Shown: positions 27,142 to 35,981, counted from the stretch's first letter. The stretch: DNA of 64,000 bases from an uncultured Oscillospiraceae bacterium (GCA_900552265.1 URZE01000002.1:1-64000), one strand, 5' to 3'. A program made the numbers and translations. The notes: generated by a model not told the origin, from the sequence alone.

Positions 27142-27951
27142 ATGTTTTTAAAATCAATCGAATCAGAACGCAACATTTTGTTCATATTTGAAACAAAGGA
27201 CGGTTACAAAATTGAAGCTGTTTTAGCTAAAAAACCAGTATGTCTTTGTATATCAACTCATGTCGGTTGTAAAATTGATTGCGTATTTTGTGCCTCAAGC
27301 AAAAAAGGATGTATTAGAGCATTAACTTTAGATGAATTAGTAGAACAAGTAAACTGTGTATATGAAAAACAAGGAAAACTAAATGATGTTCATTTTGGTG
27401 GCATTGGCGAACCTGCTATTAACCTTACTAATGTTTTCTCAACCATGGAAAATGTTAAAGATAAAGTTAACACATTTTCTTTAACAACTTCAATTCCAAG
27501 TGTAGAAAGTTTTAAGAAAATTGTAGAAGCAAACTTCTCAAGTATAGCTGTTTCAATGCATTCTATAAACGATGACACACGTAAACAAATAATGCCTAAT
27601 GCTCTTCCGGCAACAAAGGTGATTAGCATACTTAAAGAAATGGTTAAAGAATATCCAGGCCTAGGTCAAAAACTTACAATAGGCTACATAATACTTAGTG
27701 GAATCAATGATTCAGACGAGGAAATTCGTGAATTTATTAATCTTGCTAAAGAATTAGACTGCACGCTATTTCCTATGTATTATAACAAAATTGATGAAAA
27801 CAGTTCTTTGCATACTGATGAGAAAAAATATTCTGAAATACTTGAGTTATTAAAATCTGAAAATATAAAATTTTCAAAAAGCTCTGGCTCCAGAAGAGAT
27901 TCTATCGGAGGATGCGGAACATTAAGAGTCAACAGAGAAACAAAGGAATAA
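27142..27951 (+). CDS. Short RlmN/Cfr-like radical SAM methyl synthase
   Basis: 269 residues, about 80 fewer than RlmN, because the N-terminal helical domain is missing. The cluster motif is CKIDCVFC (C43, C47, C50), followed by GGIGEP. The two further cysteines used by RlmN and Cfr are also present: Cys36 seven residues before the cluster motif, and Cys258 in GGCGTL near the end. So the enzyme should be able to form a methyl-Cys intermediate. Without the RNA-binding domain its target may be something other than 23S rRNA, perhaps tRNA or a free nucleotide. Confidence 0.82.
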   Translation: MFLKSIESERNILFIFETKDGYKIEAVLAKKPVCLCISTHVGCKIDCVFCASSKKGCIRALTLDELVEQVNCVYEKQGKLNDVHFGGIGEPAINLTNVFSTMENVKDKVNTFSLTTSIPSVESFKKIVEANFSSIAVSMHSINDDTRKQIMPNALPATKVISILKEMVKEYPGLGQKLTIGYIILSGINDSDEEIREFINLAKELDCTLFPMYYNKIDENSSLHTDEKKYSEILELLKSENIKFSKSSGSRRDSIGGCGTLRVNRETKE

Positions 27952-27957
27952 TAAATT

Positions 27958-28530
27958 ATGGAAAAATTCTTTAATTTGATTTATAGATTAAGGTTTGCTA
28001 AGCGTTGGGGAACATCATTTAATATTAGGCAAGAAAGTGTGGCTGAGCATAGTTTCTCGGTTGCAGTAATTGCCCATTTGCTTGCATTAATAAATAATGA
28101 AATAAACGAAACACATGTAAATGCTGAAGCTGCAGCGGTACAATCTTTGTACCATGATGGTTTTGAATGTTATACGTCGCATATTGTTTCGCCAGTAAAA
28201 AACAGCACACCTGAATTTAAAAAATCTTATGAGGAATTGAAAAAATTATATTCATTAAGATTATTTTCTTCTTTGCCAAAAATGTTGAAAAATAAAATTG
28301 AAAATCCTGACATTGCAAAAAACAAGAAAATAATTGAAATTGTGGATGCTGCCGATGCTATTGACGCGTATCTTTATTGTAAATTTCAAGTAAAAGTTGG
28401 AAATAATGATTACAAAAACAAATTTCAATTAATGGAGGGAAAAATACAAAAAATCAAGAAAAAATATAATTATGTAAATTGGTTTTTTGAAAATTTGTGT
28501 GATTTCGAAGACTTGGAAATCAATTATTAA
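27958..28530 (+). CDS. HD-domain phosphohydrolase, YfbR/OxsA-like
   Basis: 190 residues. Metal ligands His31 (VAEHSF), His66-Asp67 (LYHDGFE) and an Asp near 120 (DAADAIDAYLY) follow the pattern of YfbR 5'-deoxynucleotidase. The SPVK motif after the HD pair is also YfbR-like. It starts 6 bases after the RlmN-like gene. OxsA of the oxetanocin pathway is the same type of protein and is the partner of a B12-type radical SAM enzyme, as here. It probably removes phosphates from a (deoxy)nucleotide. Confidence 0.85.
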   Translation: MEKFFNLIYRLRFAKRWGTSFNIRQESVAEHSFSVAVIAHLLALINNEINETHVNAEAAAVQSLYHDGFECYTSHIVSPVKNSTPEFKKSYEELKKLYSLRLFSSLPKMLKNKIENPDIAKNKKIIEIVDAADAIDAYLYCKFQVKVGNNDYKNKFQLMEGKIQKIKKKYNYVNWFFENLCDFEDLEINY

Positions 28531-28546
28531 ATTGGGGGTCATATTT

Positions 28547-29191
28547 ATGAAATTTAGAAAATTTTTAGTTTGGGTGATGTGTTTTATGGTAGCAATAGGA
28601 ATTTCGCCGTTGGTTAATGCGGGGAAAGAAATTGAAATTAGGGCTAAATTGTTAAATAGAGAAGAAGTAATATCGTATTTATCAAGCAAAGGAATAGTTC
28701 AAACATATGAGAATCATCAGATAGACACATATTATGATAATCCTTCTTGCACGTTTTTTTCTGATCCTGATAATGTATACAAGTGGCTAAGAATTAGAGT
28801 AGAAAGCGGAAAAATAACTTTGAATTTTAAGCATTGGCTACCTGAAGATGCGCCAATTAAAACATACTGTGAAGAATCCGAATTTGAGCTTTCCAGTTTA
28901 AGTGATATGCCTTCGTTTCTTCCGAAATTTGGATTATCTGCTCATGGCTATGTACCCATCATTGTGGTTGACAAGCTCAGAAAGAGTTTTATGTATAAAA
29001 ATTGTGAGATTTCAATTGATAGAGTCAAAGATTTAGGCGATTACATTGAAATTGAATATAAAGGAACTTCCGACGATGTTGGTGCGGTGCAGGGATTATT
29101 AAAATCTATCTTAGAAGAAATAGGTGCAAAAGTAGGTCCGATGGATCATAAAGGCTACGCGTACCATTTAATAAAGTTGAAATTCAAATAA
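28547..29191 (+). CDS. CYTH-domain protein with added signal peptide
   Basis: 214 residues from the ATG at 28547, after GGGGG. Residues 1-25 are a signal peptide ending VNA/G. Directly after comes KEIEIRAKL, the usual first strand of CYTH (triphosphate tunnel) proteins, then HQIDTYYD, WLRIRVESGK, NFKHW, ESEFEL, DRVKDLGDYIEIEYKG. So a complete CYTH domain has been given an export signal. CYTH proteins bind triphosphates with metal (class IV cyclases, thiamine triphosphatases). TTD14-like proteins carry CYTH behind a P-loop ATPase; here both halves are separate and both appear exported. Confidence 0.85.
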   Translation: MKFRKFLVWVMCFMVAIGISPLVNAGKEIEIRAKLLNREEVISYLSSKGIVQTYENHQIDTYYDNPSCTFFSDPDNVYKWLRIRVESGKITLNFKHWLPEDAPIKTYCEESEFELSSLSDMPSFLPKFGLSAHGYVPIIVVDKLRKSFMYKNCEISIDRVKDLGDYIEIEYKGTSDDVGAVQGLLKSILEEIGAKVGPMDHKGYAYHLIKLKFK

Positions 29192-29211
29192 CAAAGGATT
29201 AGGAAATTTAT

Positions 29212-30120
29212 ATGTCTGTTTTCAAAAAAATTTTAATAGGTGTATTGATATTTATATATGGTGCGCTATCAAAAGAATACATAGCTTACGCTAAACCGAA
29301 TATTTTTGATTTTACACAGGATAATTCAGAGGTCATATTAAGGTACGGTAATTACCGAAAAACAAAAGGTTTGTTGCAAGCTTATTTACATGATTTAGCA
29401 GTAGTTCCAAAGGGAATTATTGTTGATGATTATCTAACTGAAGAAGATATTACTGAAATCAAAGATAAAATAGGTAGCTACTTTATGTGTCGCCCTGATG
29501 CTCCAAGTAACGAATGGCATGGATTGCCCAGAGGTCGAGATCTAAACATAGAAGGTATTAATTCGTTTTTATCTGAGTGCCGTAAAGTTAATCCGAAGGC
29601 AATATTATTGTGCTCTTATCACGCTTCCGTATATTTTACTGGTGAAGTTGTAGCAAGATATAAAACATCTGGTGCAGCTAATCTAATAATAGATTGGGGG
29701 AAATCTGTAAATTTAGAGTATGTTGGTCCAGGATTTGATGGCGGCGAATTAACAAGAGGCAAAAGCAGTTCGCACACAAGCATTTCAATACCATGGTATT
29801 TAACAGATTGGCCAGCACATTTTATTTGGGATTACATTACTAAACAAAATATCAATGTTTCTGATTATGAAAAATCAAGAGAAACAAGAATTTGTTCATT
29901 AGAAGAAATGGGTCATATAAGAAGCATTACTGAAGAGCAAATACCTCGCTCTCCAACTTCAGTAGACAAAAAACTGTTTTGTGATATTTATGAAAAATGT
30001 GTTAAAAAAGTTGTAAAATATCCAAAAGCATTTGACCAAAATGTACCTGTTATGATACTTCTCAGTTTATACAAAAACCACAAGATACATGTATTTGAAA
30101 TATGGGATTCTAAAACCTAG
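29212..30120 (+). CDS. Exported protein of unknown function
   Basis: 302 residues. Residues 1-27 form a signal peptide (VFKKILIGVLIFIYG, then AYA/K). The mature part has no domain I recognise. Noticeable blocks are GIIVDDYLTEEDI, CRPDAP, GLPRGRDLN, PKAILLCSYHASVYF, NLIIDWG and GGELTRGKSSSHTSIS. The mixed alpha/beta pattern suggests an enzyme, possibly ATP-grasp-like, but that is weak. It is the third gene in this operon in which an otherwise soluble-looking protein is preceded by a signal peptide. Confidence 0.65.
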   Translation: MSVFKKILIGVLIFIYGALSKEYIAYAKPNIFDFTQDNSEVILRYGNYRKTKGLLQAYLHDLAVVPKGIIVDDYLTEEDITEIKDKIGSYFMCRPDAPSNEWHGLPRGRDLNIEGINSFLSECRKVNPKAILLCSYHASVYFTGEVVARYKTSGAANLIIDWGKSVNLEYVGPGFDGGELTRGKSSSHTSISIPWYLTDWPAHFIWDYITKQNINVSDYEKSRETRICSLEEMGHIRSITEEQIPRSPTSVDKKLFCDIYEKCVKKVVKYPKAFDQNVPVMILLSLYKNHKIHVFEIWDSKT

Positions 30121-30181
30121 TAGTTATCAAAGGAATCCATTTAAAAAATGCTATAAGCATGAATCAAAGGAGGGAAAGTTT

Positions 30182-30670
30182 ATGTTACACTCAATAGTTC
30201 TAATGTTTAGTCAGTACAATAAAAACCGAAAAATCTCAAATATTTTTAAAGTAAGTTGGATTTTATATGCAACAGCTGCAGCATTTTTCAACTCCAATCC
30301 ATGGTTTTCACTTGTTAATGCAAGTGTGTTTATGTTAGTAACAGGGTTTGTTTACTACATAAGCAAAGTTTGCCCGAAAATCGATGCATTTTTAAGCGTT
30401 GGTTCAATATTAATTTACAGTTTATTTGTGGATATAGTTTGCTATTATGCTTTGCCTAATTGGTCAGTCGGGCAATCTCTTGCAAGCTATGTGATGAGTG
30501 GTTTTCTATTTAATTATAAATATGTGTTTTTAAACGTTGCTGTATTTGGAGTATTAATTTTATGCTCTATAATTTATGTGGACTTATGTCAATACTTTGG
30601 ACAAAAAAAGTTGAAAGGTTATACTAATTTTTTAAGTTCTGCATCCTCTTTTTGCTGTGGTGTCATATAG
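30182..30670 (+). CDS. Membrane protein cut by an IS element
   Basis: AGGAGGG precedes the ATG at 30182. About 138 native residues with four or five membrane segments (SWILYATAAAFF, SVFMLVTGFVYYI, SVGSILIYSLFVDIV, VAVFGVLILCSIIYV) are followed at 30596 by the IS end, so the last 25 residues come from IS DNA. The fold resembles small substrate-binding membrane components of transporters, but I cannot name a family. It is the last gene of the operon and may have exported or imported its product before disruption. After the IS no clear continuation is visible. Confidence 0.6.
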   Translation: MLHSIVLMFSQYNKNRKISNIFKVSWILYATAAAFFNSNPWFSLVNASVFMLVTGFVYYISKVCPKIDAFLSVGSILIYSLFVDIVCYYALPNWSVGQSLASYVMSGFLFNYKYVFLNVAVFGVLILCSIIYVDLCQYFGQKKLKGYTNFLSSASSFCCGVI

Positions 30671-31485
30671 CCAATAGCACTGTGAATCCGTTTACGGTTA
30701 TACCAGCCTTCGATATACTCGAAGATTGCCCTGCGAGCCTCTTTAGAGTTCTGATAGGTATGGAGATAGACCTCCTCCTTCTTTAGCAAAGAGTGGAAAG
30801 ACTCAATACATGCATTGTCATATGGATTTCCCTTGCGACTGAAAGAATGTATCATTCCCATGCTAGCAAGACAGCTTTCAAATGCCATGCTGGTGTACTG
30901 GCTTCCAAGGTCGCTGTGAAGAATAATCCCTTCTGTATTCGATACGTTCAGACAGGCGTTCTTTACAGCTTCTATAGCCAGTTCTGCCGTCATGGAAGCA
31001 CCATATGCATAACCAATGATTTTGCGGCTGCATAAGTCCATTACAGATGCAAGATACGTCCATCCTTCCTTCTGTACGTGGATATAGGTGATATCCGTAC
31101 ACCATTTCTGGTTGACTGTATCTGCTCCAAAATCACTCTTGAGAATATTTTCTTTGTCATCCGGCACAGCTCCGTGATTGGCATGATGATTGTATTTCTT
31201 CACAACCACAGAGCGCAAACCCTGTCCTGCCATATGCCGCTGGACACGCTTCAGGCTGCATGGAATGCCTTTCTGATTCAGGATGCGGCATATCTTTACA
31301 GCCCCATAGCGTTGTTTGGATTCCTCAAAGATTTGCTTTACCTGCCTGTCGAACTTTTGATACTCCTTCTGTCGGTTTGAGGGAGCACCAACTAGAGCCT
31401 TGTAGTAGGTGCTCCTTGGAAATTTCAGAGCACTGCAAAGTTGCGATACAGTGTAATATTTAAGGTTGTTTTGAATAAAAGACAC
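30619..31485 (-). CDS. IS3-family transposase, orfB (DDE integrase)
   Basis: 288 residues. The N-terminal part (YGAVKICRILNQKGI) is the HTH_21 region and the integrase core has WCTDITYI (first Asp), LHSDLGSQYTS (second Asp) and NACIESFHSLLKKEEV (Glu). The start is a GTG at 31485; in this family the active protein is usually an orfA-orfB fusion made by frameshifting, and GCAAAAGAAC near the end of orfA might be the slip site. The frame is intact. Confidence 0.93.
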   Translation of the reverse strand: MSFIQNNLKYYTVSQLCSALKFPRSTYYKALVGAPSNRQKEYQKFDRQVKQIFEESKQRYGAVKICRILNQKGIPCSLKRVQRHMAGQGLRSVVVKKYNHHANHGAVPDDKENILKSDFGADTVNQKWCTDITYIHVQKEGWTYLASVMDLCSRKIIGYAYGASMTAELAIEAVKNACLNVSNTEGIILHSDLGSQYTSMAFESCLASMGMIHSFSRKGNPYDNACIESFHSLLKKEEVYLHTYQNSKEARRAIFEYIEGWYNRKRIHSAIGYMTPQQKEDAELKKLV

Positions 31486-31493
31486 AATCTCAG

Positions 31494-31772
31494 CTATTGT
31501 TCTTTTGCGAATATGGTGGTTGCTTTTTTTAATATTTCATTTTCAATTTTAAGTCGCTGTATTTCCTTATGGAGAGCCTTATACTCCTTGAGAGTTACTG
31601 TTTCTTCCTCGGAAACTTTGATTGGGGAAAGCACTTTTACCCATCCGCTGATTGTACTCCGGTTTACGCCATATTCACGTTCCAGTTGTGGATACGAGGT
31701 CCCTCCGGCATTATACAGATCCACGATCTGCTGCTTGAATTCCGGAGTGTATGATTTTTGTTTCTTCGCCGT
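31494..31772 (-). CDS. IS3-family transposase, orfA (HTH), possible ACG start
   Basis: The coding sequence begins TAKKQKSYTPEFKQQIV, where relatives have MAKK; the first codon is ACG (31772-31770), with AAGGAG 9 bases upstream. Either ACG is used weakly or the ATG has mutated. Downstream is a helix-turn-helix (YPQLEREYGVNRSTISGWV) and a leucine-zipper-like coiled coil. Other possible starts inside would lose part of the HTH. Confidence 0.75.
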   Translation of the reverse strand, partial: TAKKQKSYTPEFKQQIVDLYNAGGTSYPQLEREYGVNRSTISGWVKVLSPIKVSEEETVTLKEYKALHKEIQRLKIENEILKKATTIFAKEQ

Positions 31773-31952
31773 GTTAATCTTCTCCTTTGCTATTTCGTTT
31801 TATAATATAGGGGTTGTTCAACTTTTCCTGTCCACACTTATATACTAACACCACTGGCTGTAACATCGCATTTTGCAAAGCTTCCTTCATCCATTTGGAG
31901 ATCCGTCTGCATTACACCTTGAAACAGAAAATGAATTAATTATAGGACTTGA

Positions 31953-32552
31953 ATATTCCGTAACATTAAAATTGATAGTATGTTATTTGAAAGAACAATG
32001 CTATCTGATAAAAAGAATGAATTGTTTATTTCAAAAAATAAAGGTCTTTCGTGTTTACGGGATAACTATGTGCTGGAGTTTTTAAATTTGCCGGAAAATC
32101 ACAAAGAAAAAGATTTGCGTAAATCTATAGTTTCAAATATTAAAGATTTTATATTAGAATTTGGCAAAGATTTTACATTTATGGGAGAAGAATATAGAAT
32201 TCAGGTAGGAAATACAGATTTCTTTATAGATTTGCTGTTTTATAATAGGGAATTATCGTGTTTGGTTGCAATAGAGCTTAAGACAGAAAAATTTAAACCT
32301 GAACACTTAGGACAACTTAATTTCTATCTAGAGGCACTTGATCAAGATATAAAGAAAAAGAATGAAAATCCAAGTGTTGGTTTGATTTTATGTACAGATA
32401 AAGATGATACAGTGGTAAAATACGCTTTAAATAGAAATTTATCGCCTACATTAATTGCTGATTATCAACTTTGTCTTCCAAATAAAGAGATACTCGAGAA
32501 TAAACTACGTGAAATCACGGAGTCTGCCGACTCAACCCGGAACGAAGAGTGA
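31953..32552 (+). pseudogene. YhcG-like PDDEXK nuclease, C-terminal remnant
   Basis: From the ATG at 31980 the frame reads MLFERTMLSDKKNEL, then YVLEFLNLPE, LEFGKDFTFMGEEYRI, TDFFIDLLFYNRELSCLVAIELK and GQLNFYLEALD, the C-terminal nuclease of the DUF1016/YhcG family. The N-terminal half is missing: upstream the frame is closed by a TGA at 31950-31952, and a related stretch appears in another frame. The IS end is only 116 bases away, so the insertion may have removed the rest. The remaining 190 codons are undamaged, with the nuclease residues D and E-x-K in place. Confidence 0.75.
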
Positions 32553-33560
32553 ATATGTACTCACTTCATTGGTAACAAAATATAATATATGCAATTGTTT
32601 CTAAAATTTATTATCTAAAACAAACAATAAATTCTGTGATTTTATACTTTCGCACGGAAAGCGAATTAGCGTGCGATTGTATTAATATATGAGTTCTTAG
32701 ACATATTTCCATTAGACGAACGATTAAAATTTGCCTAATGGAGTTTTAATTTTATTATGTACAATGATGTTCGTATTTAATACATCTGCTATATCATATC
32801 GGTATAACAATTTATATACAATACAGTTTTTATGTAACGATTATCTCCTCTAGAATTTTAGGAGTAGTCGTTAATTTTTTAGCTCTAAAAAACATAACCG
32901 TTACAAACTTACACCCATAATACAATAATTTAAATATATAAAAATTTATCGATTAAAGTATTAACAAATTTTGTTATCTCTTATCTCTGAAATATTCTTG
33001 TGAATCAAAACTATCACAAGTAATCCTTTCATAAATGCAAATATTTCTGTTTGAGAGAATTTATTGACATCATCTTTTTTCATGGCAGATATATGAATTG
33101 TCATTAGACAAAGAAAGATAAATATTTCAAATAATACCTCTTTACGTTTACGCTCTTTCTTTTCTACTTCCTATTTCAACTTTCTAATTTAAGATCTCTT
33201 TTCTTTTGTGCGCTCAACAAAGGTTAAAAGATCTCATCTAGACTAGGTTTTACGTTTGAAAATAATCTCTTTCTGGGAATTTTCTGTTTCTTCGTGATGT
33301 TCTATTTTATTCAAATCCCTAAACCGAGGTATAAATTTAATAAAATATATAATTTAATATTTACAATATATAATTTATTGTGTATAATGCAAGTAATATT
33401 GAAACTTTATTAATAAAGGGGAGATAATTTGATTGAATAGAAAGAGAAGTTAAATTTTAATATTCTTTTGGACATATTAACAGACGCGTTTTTAAAATGG
33501 CATAAGATCCCAAAAAACTAGAACAAGGAAATTTATAAATTATTGCTGGAGGTGAAATTA
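32553..33560. other. Intergenic DNA with decayed sequence
   Basis: About 1 kb without a convincing gene. A minus-strand open stretch near 32960-33180 reads about 68 codons with a hydrophobic segment (FEIFIFLCLMTIHI) but has no start with a ribosome binding site and is closed upstream by stops; it may be a gene remnant. No RNA gene was recognised. Confidence 0.5.
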
Positions 33561-34388
33561 ATGATTGAAACCAAAAAATCAACTATTGCTTATTGGAAAA
33601 TAGTAAGTTGTCTTGTAGTTTTTTCTGCAATGTTTATTTTTAATTTTATTTTTCCGATTGAAAAAAGCTTGTTACCCTTTTATAGTATAACCAATCGAGC
33701 ATGGCATTGGTGCGAAATTTTAATTTCAGGATTATCGGTGTATTATATATTTAAAATCAGGACGTTGAATTTTATGGATTTAGTTGTATCATGTGTGCTT
33801 GGATTTACAGTTTGTCCACACTATGGGTATATATCAGGAATTTCGACGACTTTATGTTATTATTCTGCATGTCAAATTTTTAGACGGCATTCTTTGCAAA
33901 ACAAATTTTTTGATTTGAAAATGAAGAATACTGTAAAGTCGTTTTTTAAAGGTTGTTTATATTCGTTACCCTTTGCTTTGATTAATAATTTGGCAATATA
34001 CTTAACTTACGCAAATAAACAAATTTATAGTTTTGACATATCTAATGTTCTTCCTCAAGTGATAAAGGCATTGGCTCCCGGAATATCTGAGGAAGTTATA
34101 TGGCATTTCTTTTTACTTGCTTTTGTTATTGATGTATTTGAGGGGAAAATACCTAAAAATAAGTTGGCATTACTATTAACTTACTTATTAACCGTGATTC
34201 CACATTGCCTGATTCATTTACCAAATGTGATTTTGGATAATCCTTCTATGGCATTATTCCAGTTATTGTTCACGGCTACACTTTTTGGGTTTCCGATGGC
34301 ATGGATTGTAAAAAACAAAAATTTACAAACTTCCATAGGATTTCATTGGTCAATAGACTTTCTAAGATGGTTGTTTATGCCATGGTAA
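33561..34388 (+). CDS. CPBP-family (CAAX-type) membrane protease
   Basis: 275 residues from the ATG at 33561 (GGAGGTG upstream). About seven membrane segments. The family motifs are APGISEEVIWHFF (two catalytic Glu; His stands where Arg is usual in EExxxR), HCLIHL (His) and GFHWSIDFLRW (His, Asp/Asn position). CPBP proteins are intramembrane metalloproteases; in Firmicutes several protect producers against bacteriocins. No bacteriocin gene is adjacent, though small GG-leader genes lie 10 kb away. The Arg-to-His change could lower activity. Confidence 0.78.
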   Translation: MIETKKSTIAYWKIVSCLVVFSAMFIFNFIFPIEKSLLPFYSITNRAWHWCEILISGLSVYYIFKIRTLNFMDLVVSCVLGFTVCPHYGYISGISTTLCYYSACQIFRRHSLQNKFFDLKMKNTVKSFFKGCLYSLPFALINNLAIYLTYANKQIYSFDISNVLPQVIKALAPGISEEVIWHFFLLAFVIDVFEGKIPKNKLALLLTYLLTVIPHCLIHLPNVILDNPSMALFQLLFTATLFGFPMAWIVKNKNLQTSIGFHWSIDFLRWLFMPW

Positions 34389-35127
34389 AAACAAACTTAA
34401 AAATTGATATGTTGGCGGCTGTTAGAAAATTAGGTAAAAAAAGGGTCAAAGTTTACTTTATATCTCCACTTGATTCCCCAAATGTTAAGCTAAATTACTG
34501 TCCATTAACTCGCTCACACAAAGAGGTAAATAAGCGAAAATACGTCACGTAAAGATACGGAAAATGAGTTGCATAAGATAGAATTTTGGTACCATGTATG
34601 TCGATTTTCTGGGTTATGAAAAAAGTCTTTCGAAAACTGTACACGAAGAGGCAAAGATCATAAAGTTAATTTACAAGTTTTTCTCGAAGACAAAACTCTA
34701 TATGGAATAAATCACGGCTCATCCTTACTATCCAGGTAAATTCAAAAAGAAAGTTACGGACGATAATATTTATATTTAGGTGCGATATCCTCACCCAAGT
34801 ATGATGATAAAAATTTAATTGAAGGACCTATATTTACAAAATTTGCACAAAAATACAATAAATCAAATGTTCAAATTAATTGAGACGTCATGTTCAGACA
34901 AAAAATATAATCATTTTGGAAATTAAAAATCCAAAGTAAATTAAAGATAATGTGAATATATTTAATTTTAAATTGATAACGGATAAAATGAACAAAATTT
35001 CAAAAACTAATTAAAAATAAAAGATATTATATTCTAACTCCAAAGCTTACCTCAATTATACAAAATTAGAATTGAACCCTGAATCTGACATATAACAGAT
35101 TTAAAATTACTTAAAAAGGAGCAAAAA
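34389..35127. other. Decayed region with serine recombinase remnant
   Basis: About 740 bases without an intact gene. Between 34600 and 34715 two frames read FLGYEKS, HEEAKIIKLIYKFF and FLEDKTLYGI, which together match the typical recombinase-domain block of large serine recombinases, split by a frameshift. The rest has many stops in all frames. Confidence 0.55.
34600..34715 (+). pseudogene. Large serine recombinase fragment
   Basis: Fragments in two frames (EEAKIIKLIYKFF then LEDKTLYGI) correspond to the segment that follows the catalytic domain in large serine recombinases. It is a short footprint of a lost mobile element beside the IS and the YhcG remnant. The match is from memory of the family pattern. 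Confidence 0.5.
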
Positions 35128-35577
35128 ATGAAGATTTTATTTATTAACGGAAGTCCAAACAAAAATGGAAATACGGTTTCTCTTGCAAAATTTTTACTGG
35201 ATTCAAAGCCTTATGAAACGCTAAACTTGGTAGATTATAAAATTTATTCATATGGTCAAAATTATTCGGATGATGAGTTTGAAAAGGTAGTAGAAAAAAT
35301 GAAAAATTCAGAAATTATAATCATAGGATCTCCTATGTATTGGCACAGCATGTCAGGTGCTATTCGAAATCTTCTTGATCGTTTTTATGGTTATGTTCGG
35401 GAAAAAGAATTTTTTGGAAAAGATTTATACTTCATATTTCAGGGTGCAGCACCAACAAAAAATCAACTTGCTGCCGGAGAATATACTATTGAGAGATTTT
35501 CGGAATTATATGGTCTTAAGTACAAAGGCATGGTTTCAAACGAAAAAGACGCAAAAGCACTCTCAAAACAATTATAG
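35128..35577 (+). CDS. Flavodoxin-fold NADPH-dependent FMN reductase-like protein
   Basis: 149 residues with AAGGAG before the ATG. INGSPNKNGNT (6-16) is the FMN phosphate loop; IIIGSPMYWHSMSGAIRNLLDR is the second flavin-binding segment. The family is usually somewhat longer, and here the last strand and helix appear shortened, so it could be slightly truncated. It probably reduces FMN or quinones in the cytoplasm. It stands alone between two non-coding regions. Confidence 0.82.
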   Translation: MKILFINGSPNKNGNTVSLAKFLLDSKPYETLNLVDYKIYSYGQNYSDDEFEKVVEKMKNSEIIIIGSPMYWHSMSGAIRNLLDRFYGYVREKEFFGKDLYFIFQGAAPTKNQLAAGEYTIERFSELYGLKYKGMVSNEKDAKALSKQL

Positions 35578-35981
35578 TAACAGTTTATCTGATTCATATA
35601 TGTGTACAAGCTTTAATACTAGTTAAAATCTCATTTAAAATAATCTTTAATATTAGTAAAACAGGACGTATTTCAGCTGAGAAACTGCAATATATCTTGT
35701 TTTTATTTTAAAAAATAATTTATTCATTAAAAATCAAATGTTATTATCATTTAATTTTTAAAATTTAAAATACATATAATTTATAAATTTAACCTAAACA
35801 TTTTATTAAATATATCTCATTTTAACTTTTAAAAATACTATACTGACCAACTTATCCTGAAAATATATTTCTAAAAGATCTTATTCTGTTTTTACCACAC
35901 TATCAATCAATACATTGTTAACACAAAATTACCCATAATATGCTGATACTTGATCATCATTGTAACTTTCACTTCACTATG

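Larger units (their letters stand above)
30596..31836 (-). mobile_element. IS3-family (IS150-like) insertion sequence
   Basis: About 1.24 kb. Imperfect terminal repeats: 30596-30616 (TTTGGACAAAAAAAGTTGAA) against the complement of 31816-31836 (TGTGGACAGGAAAAGTTGAA), 17 of 20 matching. It holds orfA and orfB in the usual order on the minus strand. No target duplication could be recognised. The higher GC content than its surroundings suggests a recent arrival. It interrupts the last gene of the radical SAM operon. Confidence 0.88.

Noticed and set aside
30586..31846. Target-site duplication at the IS ends
   Set aside because: Flanking bases AATAC and CTTAT do not match; no reliable duplication could be assigned.
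31873..32085. 70-codon open frame over the YhcG remnant start
   Set aside because: It is the wrong frame for the nuclease; only a short part (EYSVTLKL) might be a frameshifted piece of it.
34301..34552. 83-codon open frame overlapping the CPBP gene's end
   Set aside because: Overlaps the coding region in another frame, has no ribosome binding site and continues into decayed DNA.
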